NCBI RefSeq assembly: GCF_027359675.1
Contig: NZ_CP114786.1
Location: 6,174,501-6,238,500, forward strand
DNA: 64,000 bases
Direction of reading: 5' to 3'
DNA from: Roseibium sp. Sym1
GTDB taxonomy: Bacteria > Pseudomonadota > Alphaproteobacteria > Rhizobiales > Stappiaceae
A program made the position numbers and the translations under genes. How positions within the stretch are numbered: position 1 is the first letter of the stretch; each line of letters opens with the position of its first letter. The notes beneath the pieces were generated by a model, which had not been told where the DNA came from, ran no database searches, and saw only the letters and a program-made list of their open reading frames with translations. Below, piece by piece: positions 13,228-21,945 of this stretch.

Positions 13228-15807
13228 CTATCCTTTGTCTGCAAGCCGTCCCTGGTCGAATGTGAAACGCTGGTCGAATTCAGCCGCGATATCCGCATTG
13301 GATGTGCCGTATAAGAACGTCTTTTCGGCAAGGATCGATCGCAATCCTTCACGGAGCGACTTGTCATCCTCGGTCATGCCGGTGGCAATATCATCCAATA
13401 TGGTGATTTTCGCGTTTTTCAGAAGGCCGCGGACCAGCGCGATCTTTCGGCGCTGGCCTGCTGAAAGCTTGGACCCGGCGACCCCAACATGATAGCCGAA
13501 GCCGGCATAGATGATGGGCTTCCGGAGCCCGGTCTCTTCAACGATCGCGCGAATGACGTCATCGATGCGCCTGCGCGCGTCCCGGCGGTCGACCCTGGCG
13601 CGGCCAAAGAGCAGATTGTCCTCGATGGTCAGGGGCGGCAGGTAAACATCCGGGTCGAAGGCCACAAACTTGTCGTTGTCCTTGACGACCTCGTTCAGGA
13701 ACCGCTTGCGGGCGCTGATGATCTCTGTCTTGAGCGCATCGTCCATCACGCCCAGACGATGCCGGGCCGGAACCAGCTTGAAGGCGAGCCCGGTGAGGCG
13801 CGACCGGTCGGCTTCGCTCAGACCGGGGCGCTGCTGCTCGGACTTCGCCACGCGCACGATACGCTCGAATTCGGGTATCTCGTCCAGCGTGATAAAGGAA
13901 TAGGCACCGAGCAGCCCGCTGTCGCCGGACACGTTCGAGAACAGTTCCAGCATGGTTTCGGCGATCTTCAGACCGATCTGCTGCAACTTCTTGTCAAAGC
14001 CCGTTTCCGACAAAAATGCCTTCACCTCCTCAAGGTCCGGCACATCGTCCATCGTGATGTCCGGATCGGACGGAACGGCAAAGAACAGGTTGTCCGCCAG
14101 GCTGGCGCTCGCGTTGAACCTGTCCGGGTGCCAGAGTTCGACGAGCCCGCCGAGCGCGGGTTCCTTCGCGATACGGTCGGCGAGGCTGTTGCGCACGCTC
14201 AGGATCTTGTCGGCGAAGCCGTCATCCATGGACGGATCGAACCTGGACTGCAGGCCGAGACGATAGATGTCCTTGTCGATCTGGACCGCCTTGAGGAGTT
14301 CCAGCGCCTTTTCGTCCAGATCCCGCTCCGTGTCGGCACCGGCAGCCTGCAGATCTTCCCAGACCGCGCCCAGGTCGTAGATCGGGTTCATGGTCAGCTT
14401 CGCTTCGCTGACACGCCTCTTGTATAGCTTGAGGTCCTCGCCCTCCCGCTCCGGCGGAATCAGCGGCCTGTGCCTGAGGCCGTAATAAAGGTTGTCCCGG
14501 ATGGTCCCCGTCCAGACATGGACAGCACCGCCGACATAGGCGATCTCGCGCCCGAGCGTCGCGTCCGTAAGCTTGTCGAGATCGTGCTCTCCGATACAGA
14601 CCTTGCCTGTCGAGGCCGACACCAGTCCGGCGGCAAGTTGCAGAACTTCCGAACGCCCCGAACCGTCCGGCCCGACAATGGCGCATGCGCTGCCCGCGGG
14701 GACGGTCAGCGAGACGTCCATGACTTCCTGCCCTGCAGCGCCGCCGGAGAAATTCACGTTGTCGAACTTCACGTCGCCAGTGAGTTCCACGGTGTCGTCG
14801 GAGGTCAGCCGGTCGGTGTCATGTATGTCGGGCGGGTCGAAATTCTCGACCACGGTCTGGTACTTGACGCTTACATCGGCCGTCATCTGGTAAAAGGACA
14901 GGAGCAGCTTCCAGGGGCCGGCCAGGTCCTTGTAGGCTGCGATGACCGCCAGAAGGGCACCGATGCTCAGGTTGCCCTCGATGACCAGATAACCGCCGAT
15001 CAGGTAGAAGAAAAACGGCGTCAGCTGGTTCATGAAGTTGTTCAGGAACTTGATCAGGAATTTCCGGTTGAAGATCTCGTAGCGGATCTTGAAGTTCTCA
15101 TAGAGCCTGTCGGAAATATCCGCCGAGTGCCACGCCGCCGCGTCATTGGCGTGGATCTCGGCAACGCCGGTAATATTCTCGCCGACCTTGTCCGCGATGA
15201 TCCGGACATTCTTCACCCGTTGGCGGGACAGAAGTACCACCCGCCTTTGCAACAGCGGAATAACATAGCCCTGGATCGGGTAGGAGCTGATGGCCGCGAG
15301 ACCCAGAAGCGGGTCCTGCATGAAGATGAAGCCCAGCTGGACGACCAGCATGCCGCCCTGATAAGCCGGCAGCGCGAAGGCCTCACCGATATACCCTCCG
15401 ACGTCCTCCACCTCCGAGGTGATCATCGGAATGATCTCGCCGGAACTGACTTTCCTGAAATGAGGCAACCTGAAGCGCAACACCCGCTGAAAGAGTTCGA
15501 AACGCAGGCGCCGCAACATGCGCTCTCCGAGCCGTCCCTTGTAGACGTTGAGGTAGAATTTCAGCCCGTTGGAGACGACCACAAGAAACAGGAACGTGAA
15601 ACAGAGCAAAACCAGATAAGGAATCTGGTCGAAATCGAAACCGACAATCGACCGCGGGAAGTTGTCGCCCTGAACAGCGTCGTTGACGATGAGTTTCGGT
15701 AACTCAAGCAGGAAATAAACCACCGGATAGGTGAGTATGGTGACCAATAGAATAAAGATCTGCTGTCTGGCACTATACTTCCAAATAAAACCGAAAAGGC
15801 TCTTTTC
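13228..15807 (-). CDS. ABC exporter with highly divergent, expanded ATPase domain
   Basis: An 859-residue fusion: an ABC transporter transmembrane domain (about residues 1-320, six helices) followed by a ~520-residue nucleotide-binding region, over twice the usual length. Walker A reads GPDGSGRS (379-386) with Arg replacing the catalytic Lys (R385). The signature LSAGQ is ~400 residues later (781-785) instead of ~100. Walker B is ITILDD, with Asp (D806) for the catalytic Glu, and the H-loop His is missing (YGTSN, ~833-837). Three Q-loop-like xxDNL segments occur (about 437, 571, 729). I use ATG 15805-15807; a TTG at 15837 is the alternative. It starts a three-gene leftward unit and faces the glycosyltransferase operon. 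Confidence 0.85.
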   Translation of the reverse strand, partial: EKSLFGFIWKYSARQQIFILLVTILTYPVVYFLLELPKLIVNDAVQGDNFPRSIVGFDFDQIPYLVLLCFTFLFLVVVSNGLKFYLNVYKGRLGERMLRRLRFELFQRVLRFRLPHFRKVSSGEIIPMITSEVEDVGGYIGEAFALPAYQGGMLVVQLGFIFMQDPLLGLAAISSYPIQGYVIPLLQRRVVLLSRQRVKNVRIIADKVGENITGVAEIHANDAAAWHSADISDRLYENFKIRYEIFNRKFLIKFLNNFMNQLTPFFFYLIGGYLVIEGNLSIGALLAVIAAYKDLAGPWKLLLSFYQMTADVSVKYQTVVENFDPPDIHDTDRLTSDDTVELTGDVKFDNVNFSGGAAGQEVMDVSLTVPAGSACAIVGPDGSGRSEVLQLAAGLVSASTGKVCIGEHDLDKLTDATLGREIAYVGGAVHVWTGTIRDNLYYGLRHRPLIPPEREGEDLKLYKRRVSEAKLTMNPIYDLGAVWEDLQAAGADTERDLDEKALELLKAVQIDKDIYRLGLQSRFDPSMDDGFADKILSVRNSLADRIAKEPALGGLVELWHPDRFNASASLADNLFFAVPSDPDITMDDVPDLEEVKAFLSETGFDKKLQQIGLKIAETMLELFSNVSGDSGLLGAYSFITLDEIPEFERIVRVAKSEQQRPGLSEADRSRLTGLAFKLVPARHRLGVMDDALKTEIISARKRFLNEVVKDNDKFVAFDPDVYLPPLTIEDNLLFGRARVDRRDARRRIDDVIRAIVEETGLRKPIIYAGFGYHVGVAGSKLSAGQRRKIALVRGLLKNAKITILDDIATGMTEDDKSLREGLRSILAEKTFLYGTSNADIAAEFDQRFTFDQGRLADKG

Positions 15808-16041
15808 CATCAGCTCATCCAAACAGATAAGGATCAATCATGTGCAAACAGATCAGATTTGATATATTAGCGATCCGAGATCGATGCGCCAGCCAGGATT
15901 AGCATTTGTAACAACCACTTTGAAAGGGTCCTCAGACCGTTCCTTGTCGAAAGTTTCCTGTCAAGGCATATCCGCGCGTGACAAGACCCGATAAGTTGAG
16001 ACATAAGCCCACCGGGGCAGCTTTACAAATTTAGGGGCAGT

Positions 16042-17259
16042 ATGAGTTCCAAAACGCCGAAGATTCTCATCTACAGCCACGATTCCTTCGGACTGGGCCA
16101 CCTGAGACGTTGCCGTGCCATCGCCCAGTCGCTGGTCGGCGACTTCGACACCCTGTCCGTCCTGATCCTGTCCGGCTCCCCGATCATCGGCAGTTTCGAA
16201 TTCCGCTCCCGGGTCGATTTCGTTCGCATCCCCGGCGTGATCAAGCTGCGCAACGGTGAATACACGCCGCTGTCCCTGCATATAAACATTGACCAGACCC
16301 TGGCGATACGCTCCTCGATCATCGAACACACCGCGAAAGTGTTCGAGCCCGACATCTTTATCGTCGACAAGGAACCGCTCGGCCTGCGCGGCGAGGTGCT
16401 GCCGACACTGGAAGCCCTCAAGGAAACCGATACCAAGCTGGTGCTCGGACTGCGCGACGTGATGGACGACCCCCAGATCCTCAAGGAGGAATGGGACCGG
16501 AAAAATGTCTATCCGGCCCTCAACGATCTGTATGACGAGATCTGGATCTATGGTCCGGAAGACATTTGCGATCCGCTGGAGGGAATCGACCTGCCTGAGC
16601 CGGTCAACGAAAAGCTGCGCTATACCGGTTTCCTGCGCCGTGAATTGCCCAAATCGGCCCTCGAACACCCCGCCCCTTCGCCGTTCGACGAGGAACCCTA
16701 CATACTCGTGACCCCTGGAGGCGGCGGCGACGGTGTCGAAATGGTCGACTGGGTCATGCGCGCCTACGAAGCGCGGCAGCGGCCGCTGTTCCCGGCCCTG
16801 ATCGTTCTCGGACCGTTCATGCCGGCGGCGGCAGCGACGCAGTTCAGCGAACGGGCGGAACATCTGAGGGATGTGGAAATCATCCGCTTCACCCCGCAGA
16901 TCGAACCCTATCTCGCCAACGCGACCGCCATTGTCGGCATGGGCGGTTACAACACCTTCTGCGAGATCCTGTCCTTCGACAAGCCGACCCTGATGGTGCC
17001 GCGTGTGGTCCCCCGCCGTGAACAGGCGATCCGCGCCGAACGCGCCGAGAACAGCAAATTGCTCAAGGTCCTGCCGATCGACAGCTATCCCGATCCTGAT
17101 CTCATGGCGAAGGCGCTTTCGGAATTGCCGGAAATGGCACCGCCCTCCGCCGCCGGGATCGACAATCTGCTGGGCGGCCTCGAGATCATTTCGACCCGGG
17201 TGGGCGAGATCCTCGACGACGCACAGGCGGATGACAACCGCAAGCTTGTCAATTTCTGA
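16042..17259 (+). CDS. MurG-like glycosyltransferase, COG4671 type
   Basis: A 405-residue GT-B fold protein. The start (KILIYSHDSFGLGHLRRCRAIAQSL) and the C-terminal donor-binding region (GMGGYNTFCEILSFDKPTLMVPR...REQAIRAE) match the COG4671 predicted glycosyltransferases, relatives of MurG/GT28. These likely use a nucleotide-sugar donor with a lipid or sugar acceptor at the membrane. No transmembrane helix; probably peripheral. ATG 16042 follows AGGGGCAG. First gene of a six-gene rightward unit; a 44-nt gap leads to the next glycosyltransferase. Sugar and acceptor unknown. Confidence 0.85.
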   Translation: MSSKTPKILIYSHDSFGLGHLRRCRAIAQSLVGDFDTLSVLILSGSPIIGSFEFRSRVDFVRIPGVIKLRNGEYTPLSLHINIDQTLAIRSSIIEHTAKVFEPDIFIVDKEPLGLRGEVLPTLEALKETDTKLVLGLRDVMDDPQILKEEWDRKNVYPALNDLYDEIWIYGPEDICDPLEGIDLPEPVNEKLRYTGFLRRELPKSALEHPAPSPFDEEPYILVTPGGGGDGVEMVDWVMRAYEARQRPLFPALIVLGPFMPAAAATQFSERAEHLRDVEIIRFTPQIEPYLANATAIVGMGGYNTFCEILSFDKPTLMVPRVVPRREQAIRAERAENSKLLKVLPIDSYPDPDLMAKALSELPEMAPPSAAGIDNLLGGLEIISTRVGEILDDAQADDNRKLVNF

Positions 17260-17303
17260 CACATTCCGCCGTTCCCGCCATCCCGACACCCAAGAGACGA
17301 CCG

Positions 17304-18524
17304 ATGTCCCGTATCGCCGTTGTGGTCAAAGGCTATCCACGCTTGTCCGAAACCTTCATCGCGCAGGAGATCCTCGGCCTGGAACGGCGCGGCATCGGCA
17401 TCCTGATCGTTGCCCTTCGCAAGCCCTACGATCCGTTCATCCATGACCTGCACCGGCAGATCTCCGCCGAGGTGATGTATCTGCCGGAATACGTGAAGGA
17501 CGATCCCGCACGGGTCGCCCGGGCCAAACGCTGGGCGGAAAAACAGCCGACCTATGCGGAAGCCAAGGCCCTGTTCGAGGCGGATTTCGCGCATCAGCCC
17601 AATGCGGACCGCCGGCGGCGCTGGGCCCAGGGCTGCGTCTTTGCCCATGAGCTTCCGGACGACATTGCCTGGATCTATACCCATTACCTGCATACGCCCT
17701 GTTCGGCGGCACGCTATGCCGCCCATCTTTCCGGGCGGCAATGGTCGTTTTCCGCCCATGCCAAGGACATCTGGACCAGCCCGGACTGGGACCTGAAAAC
17801 CAAGATCAACGATGCCGCGTGGGGCGTGACCTGCACGGCCGTCAACGAGCAGTATCTCAACGGCCTGGCCGACGACCCCGGCAAGGTCGAGCTGCTTTAT
17901 CACGGGCTCGATTTCTCGGGTTTCCCGGCCCCGTCCGATACGCCGTCCCCGCGCGACGGCACCGGTGAACCGGTGCGCCTGGTCTCCGTTGGCCGCGCGG
18001 TGGAGAAAAAGGGCTATGACGATCTGCTGGAAGCGCTCCATGCCCTGCCGGACAGTCTCAACTGGCAGTTCACCCATGTCGGCGGGGGCGAACTGTCGGA
18101 CACCTTGAAAGCGCAAGCGGATGCGCTCGGGCTTTCGGACCGGATCACCTGGCGCGGCGCGCAGCCGCGCGAAGAGGTTATCAACGCCTGCCGGGATGCG
18201 GACCTGTTCGTGCTGCCGTCGAAACTCGCCAGGTCCGGAGACAGGGACGGCTTGCCAAACGTGCTGATGGAAGCGCAGTCAATGGGACTGTGCTGCCTCT
18301 CCACCAAGGTCTCCGCCATTCCGGAACTGATCCTCGACGGCGAAACCGGTATTCTGGTTGACCCTGGTGCCCCAAAGGAGCTGGGCAGTGCCCTTGCCCG
18401 CCTGATCCGGTCTCCTGGCGAGCGCCACAAGCTGGGCTTGGCCGCAGCAAAGCGGGTCCGGTCGGATTTTTCCTCCAATCCGGGCCTTGACCGTCTTGCG
18501 GAGAAATTTCGTAAGGTGCTCTGA
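17304..18524 (+). CDS. GT4-type glycosyltransferase (colanic-acid WcaL-like)
   Basis: A 406-residue GT-B enzyme. The opening (VVVKGYPRLSETFIAQEILGLERRG) is typical of WcaL/AmsK-like transferases of exopolysaccharide synthesis. The GT4 core follows: VSVGRAVEKKGYDDLLEAL, and an E-x7-E-type donor region with SRDGDRDGLPNVLMEAQSMGLCCLSTKVSAIPELI. The reaction is retaining transfer from an activated sugar, with specificity not readable. ATG 17304 follows AAGAGACGA. Eighteen nucleotides separate it from the next gene. Its presence with an exporter opposite supports a role in a secreted glycan. Confidence 0.87.
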   Translation: MSRIAVVVKGYPRLSETFIAQEILGLERRGIGILIVALRKPYDPFIHDLHRQISAEVMYLPEYVKDDPARVARAKRWAEKQPTYAEAKALFEADFAHQPNADRRRRWAQGCVFAHELPDDIAWIYTHYLHTPCSAARYAAHLSGRQWSFSAHAKDIWTSPDWDLKTKINDAAWGVTCTAVNEQYLNGLADDPGKVELLYHGLDFSGFPAPSDTPSPRDGTGEPVRLVSVGRAVEKKGYDDLLEALHALPDSLNWQFTHVGGGELSDTLKAQADALGLSDRITWRGAQPREEVINACRDADLFVLPSKLARSGDRDGLPNVLMEAQSMGLCCLSTKVSAIPELILDGETGILVDPGAPKELGSALARLIRSPGERHKLGLAAAKRVRSDFSSNPGLDRLAEKFRKVL

Positions 18525-18542
18525 CGTCGTTCAAGATCAGGA

Positions 18543-19676
18543 ATGTCCATGAAAATCGCCTTCACAGCGCCTATGAAGCCCCTGGACCATCCGGTTCCCT
18601 CCGGAGACCGGACCATGGGCCGGCTGATCGTCAAGGCGCTGGATAGCCTCGGTCACGAGGTGACGATTGCCAGCCGCTTCCGGGCCTGGCGCAAGGAGGG
18701 CAGCGAGGCCATTCAGTCTGAAGTCAGGGCAGCGGCGCTCAAGGAAGCGGAGCGGATCGCCGCAGACTGGGAGCAAACCGGTTACCGGCCGGACCTGTTC
18801 CTGACCTATCATCTTTATCACAAGGCGCCGGACTGGATCGGCCCTGCCCTCACAGACCGCTTCGACCTGCCCTATGCCATTGTCGAGGCCAGCAGGGCGC
18901 CAAAACGCCAGACCGGCGACTGGGCCTTCGGCTTTGCAGCGGCCGATGCCGCCCTGGAACGTGCCGACGCCGTCGCCGCGATCCACAATGCGGATCTGGA
19001 CTGCCTCGCGGCCGTGGTGCCGCACCGCAATCTCTCGGTCCTGCTGCCGTTCCTGGATGCCGAACCGTATCTGCGCGCGTCGACGGCCGCAAAGCCTCTG
19101 GCAGCCGCGCCGATGAAACTGCTCGCCGTCGGCATGATGCGCGAGGGCGACAAGACCCGGTCCTACGAGGTTCTGGCCGCCGCGCTTGCCGAGCTGCGCG
19201 ACCTGCCCTGGCACCTGACCATCATCGGCGACGGGCCGATGCGCGATCATGTGCTTACCCTGTTCCCGCCGGAGCGGATCAGCTTTCTCGGCGCACTCGA
19301 GCCGGACGTTCTTCCGGAACATTATGCCCGCCACGATCTCCTGGTCTGGCCGGCCATTCGCGAGGCGTTCGGCCTGGTCCTGCTGGAAGCCCAGGCGGCC
19401 GGTCTCGGCGTCATTGCAGGAGACACGTTCGGCATTCCCGACATCGTCCGCAACGGGGAAACCGGCCTGCTCTCCCCCGAAGGCGATGTTGTCGCACTTG
19501 CCGCCAATCTCCGGCGCGTTCTGGACAGCCCCGACCTTGCCGACCGGCTGGGTGTCGCCGCGCGCCAGCATATTGTCGACGTCCACTCACTGTCGTCGGG
19601 TGCCGCCAGGCTGGAAGCCCTCGCGGAAAAGGCAGTGCGCAATCACAAGTCCCGCTCGGGAGGCGACACGGCATGA
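18543..19676 (+). CDS. GT4-type glycosyltransferase
   Basis: A 377-residue GT-B protein. The N-terminal half contains an acceptor-side region beginning with a signature-like MKIAFTAPMKPLDHPVPSGDRTMGRLIVKAL. The C-terminal GT4 core includes KLLAVGMMREGDKTRSYEVLAAAL, WHLTIIGDGPMRDHV, and the donor-site IREAFGLVLLEAQAAGLGVIAGD (E-x7-E). An in-frame ATG at 18549 (MKIAFT) could also be the start. It overlaps the next gene by 4 nt. The acceptor half is unlike common polysaccharide transferases, so the substrate may be unusual. Confidence 0.83.
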   Translation: MSMKIAFTAPMKPLDHPVPSGDRTMGRLIVKALDSLGHEVTIASRFRAWRKEGSEAIQSEVRAAALKEAERIAADWEQTGYRPDLFLTYHLYHKAPDWIGPALTDRFDLPYAIVEASRAPKRQTGDWAFGFAAADAALERADAVAAIHNADLDCLAAVVPHRNLSVLLPFLDAEPYLRASTAAKPLAAAPMKLLAVGMMREGDKTRSYEVLAAALAELRDLPWHLTIIGDGPMRDHVLTLFPPERISFLGALEPDVLPEHYARHDLLVWPAIREAFGLVLLEAQAAGLGVIAGDTFGIPDIVRNGETGLLSPEGDVVALAANLRRVLDSPDLADRLGVAARQHIVDVHSLSSGAARLEALAEKAVRNHKSRSGGDTA

Positions 19677-20827
19677 GCGCGAAAGCTTTCATCCACGTGC
19701 AGCACCTGCTTGGTACCGGCCATGTCGTGCGCGCCGCCGCGATCGGCAAGGCGCTGGCCGCCGAAGGCGTCGAAGTGACCCTGGCCAGTGGCAACCGGAT
19801 CCCGCCCACGCTGGACACCGGCCCTCTGGACATCGTCGAACTGCCGGCGTGCAAAAGCCCGGATGCCGCCTTCAAGCGCCTTGTCACCTTGGACAATGAA
19901 GATATTGACGATGCTTGGAAATCCGCCCGCGTTAAAGCATCGATTCAAGTGTTTGAAGCGGCGGATTACGACCTGCTCCTGACCGAAACCTATCCCTTCG
20001 GCCGAAGGCAGCTGGATTTCGAGCTGACACCGCTTCTGGAAGCGGCGAAGGCCCGCGCAAGGCCGCCGCTGATCGCCACGTCCATCCGCGATATCCTGGT
20101 GCGCAAGAAGGAACTCTGGAAAGAGCGCTGGATGGCCGACCAGGCGCTGACATATTACGACCGCATCCTGGTCCATTCCGACCCGGACTTCATCCGGCTC
20201 GGCGACAGCTTTCCCTTTGCCGAGGATGTCGACGGCCTGGTGCGTTACACCGGCTATGTCGGTGGTGCCCCGCGCCCGGTCACCGACAGCCAGGATGGTA
20301 CGGACGAGGTGATCATCTCCTGCGGCGGTGGCGCGGTGGCCGAAAGCCTGCTGTCGGCCGCCCTGGAGGCGAAACCCTTGTCCCGCCGCGCGGAGGACAC
20401 GCCCTGGCGCGTGCTGATCGGTCACGACATCTCGGACGAAGCCTTTGCGATCTACCAGCGTAGCGCTGCCGACGGCGTGGTCGTGGAACGTGCACGGCCC
20501 GACTTTCCCGAGCTTTTGAAGCGCGCGCGCCTGTCCGTCAGCCAGGCCGGCTACAACACGGTGCTGGACATCCTGATTGCCGGCGTGCCGGCCGTGTTCG
20601 TGCCGTTTGCACAGGCGAACGAGACCGAACAGACCCAGCGCGCCGAGGCGCTTGCGCGCCACGGCCGCGCCGTGGTGACCCCGGAAGCCGGGCTGTCGCC
20701 GGAGCGGCTTGCCAGTGCCATGGACGACGCGCTGGCGCTGCCGCGAAGCCATCATGCCGTCCAGTTGGGCGGCGCCGAGGAAAGCGCCCGTGTCCTGATT
20801 GAAGACCTGAAAGACCGGATTGCATGA
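19673..20827 (+). CDS. MurG-like (GT28-related) glycosyltransferase
   Basis: A 384-residue GT-B protein distantly paralogous to the first gene of the unit: FIHVQHLLGTGHVVRAAAIGKAL at the start and SQAGYNTVLDILIAGVPAVFVPF...NETEQTQRAEALARHG at the end, the donor-binding pattern of MurG-like enzymes. It has no membrane helix. The ATG overlaps the previous stop by 4 nt (ATGA) and its own stop overlaps the next start by 4 nt, so translation is coupled on both sides. Sugar donor and acceptor are unknown. Its two MurG-like domains' presence with two GT4 enzymes suggests at least four ordered sugar additions. Confidence 0.83.
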   Translation: MSAKAFIHVQHLLGTGHVVRAAAIGKALAAEGVEVTLASGNRIPPTLDTGPLDIVELPACKSPDAAFKRLVTLDNEDIDDAWKSARVKASIQVFEAADYDLLLTETYPFGRRQLDFELTPLLEAAKARARPPLIATSIRDILVRKKELWKERWMADQALTYYDRILVHSDPDFIRLGDSFPFAEDVDGLVRYTGYVGGAPRPVTDSQDGTDEVIISCGGGAVAESLLSAALEAKPLSRRAEDTPWRVLIGHDISDEAFAIYQRSAADGVVVERARPDFPELLKRARLSVSQAGYNTVLDILIAGVPAVFVPFAQANETEQTQRAEALARHGRAVVTPEAGLSPERLASAMDDALALPRSHHAVQLGGAEESARVLIEDLKDRIA

Positions 20828-21618
20828 CTTCTGACCTGCAGCGCTTCACGCAAGAGCTGACCCGACATCTCGACTGGTTTGCCGAGCGCGGCCGCAAGGT
20901 CCGCTTCTGGTGGCGGGACGACGATGCCATCGAGCCGACGCCCGCACTCGAGCGGATGCTGGACCTTGCCAACCGGCACGATGTCGACCTGGCACTTGCC
21001 GTCATCCCGAAAGACGCCACGCAGGCGCTGGCAGAACGCCTTTCCGGGGAACCGCATGCCTTTGTCCTGCAGCATGGCTGGCAGCATAAAAACTTCCAGC
21101 GCAAGGACCTCGGCGAGAAAGCCGCCGAACTCGGGTCGCGCCGGGACCCGGGTGAATTGATGGCCCAGCTCACCGAGGGCAAGGCGCGTCTGGAGGCCCT
21201 CTTCGGCGACAGGTTCCTGCCGGCGATGGTGCCGCCCTGGAACCGCATCGCCCCGGAGATCTGCCGCCGCCTGCCCGGTATCGGCCTACCGGGTCTTTCG
21301 ACATTCACCTGGTTCAACTTTCCGCGCGACACCCAGGTCCAGTCCCATGTCGACATCCTGAAATGGAAGAAGCAGGTCCGTTTCATCGGCTGGGAAAGCG
21401 CCCGGCTGCGCTTCGACCTGCAGCTGACGCGCCGCCGGAACACAGGCGCCGAACCGCTTGGACTGTTGACCCATCACCTCGCCCATGACGACGGCTGTTT
21501 CGAGTTCCTGGAAGTGTTCCTGGAAATCGCGGCACATCACGAGGGAGCGGAATGGCCGAGCGTCAAGGAGCTCTTCTGCAAGGACAAGGTCCAAACTTCG
21601 GAGCCTGCCGCCGCATGA
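20824..21618 (+). CDS. NodB-like polysaccharide deacetylase family protein
   Basis: A 264-residue cytoplasmic protein (no signal peptide). It shows features of the NodB/CE4 barrel: a metal/catalytic Asp cluster in FWWRDDDA (31-34), a metal-binding HGWQH (H84 and H88), the PPWNR motif and a late LLTHHLAHDD histidine. Most secreted deacetylases act on finished polymer, so a cytoplasmic member fits N-deacetylation of a lipid-linked or nucleotide-linked sugar before export. The gene is coupled by ATGA overlaps to both neighbours. The deacetylase reaction is family inference; the substrate is unknown. Confidence 0.8.
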   Translation: MTSDLQRFTQELTRHLDWFAERGRKVRFWWRDDDAIEPTPALERMLDLANRHDVDLALAVIPKDATQALAERLSGEPHAFVLQHGWQHKNFQRKDLGEKAAELGSRRDPGELMAQLTEGKARLEALFGDRFLPAMVPPWNRIAPEICRRLPGIGLPGLSTFTWFNFPRDTQVQSHVDILKWKKQVRFIGWESARLRFDLQLTRRRNTGAEPLGLLTHHLAHDDGCFEFLEVFLEIAAHHEGAEWPSVKELFCKDKVQTSEPAAA

Positions 21619-21920
21619 AAGACAAGCTGTTCCTTCTCGCCCCAGGTTTCGAGGATCCGGCCTTTCCCGGCAGGACCTTCTATTGCTGGCACTGCGCGCT
21701 GATGGAAGGCGTGCTGGCGTCCTTCCCGGACCTTGCCGTCAAACTCGATGTCCGCCGGATCGCCTGGCCCAGACCGCGGCAGGAACTGGTCGACCTGCTC
21801 GGCGAGGCCAATCAGAGCCTTCCGGTGCTGGTCCTGGCCGAAGGCGGTTTCATCGATGACAAGGACGCCATCCTGGCGGCCCTGACGGAACGCCACGGCT
21901 TTCCGGATCCGCATCCTTGA
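21615..21920 (+). CDS. DUF3088 family thioredoxin-like protein
   Basis: A 101-residue protein with the DUF3088 pattern: KLFLLAPGFEDPAFPGR, then TFYC-WH-CALMEGVL (C24 and C27, a CxxC), then SLPVLVLAEGG. The layout resembles a thioredoxin/ArsC-like fold with a CxxC at the first helix. The ATG at 21615 overlaps the deacetylase stop by 4 nt; a longer in-frame start at 21552 would lie inside that gene. DUF3088 has no assigned role. As the last gene of a glycan operon it may reduce or escort one of the enzymes, which is inference. Confidence 0.82.
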   Translation: MKDKLFLLAPGFEDPAFPGRTFYCWHCALMEGVLASFPDLAVKLDVRRIAWPRPRQELVDLLGEANQSLPVLVLAEGGFIDDKDAILAALTERHGFPDPHP

Positions 21921-21945
21921 TGACAAATCACAGCATCTCTCGCCG

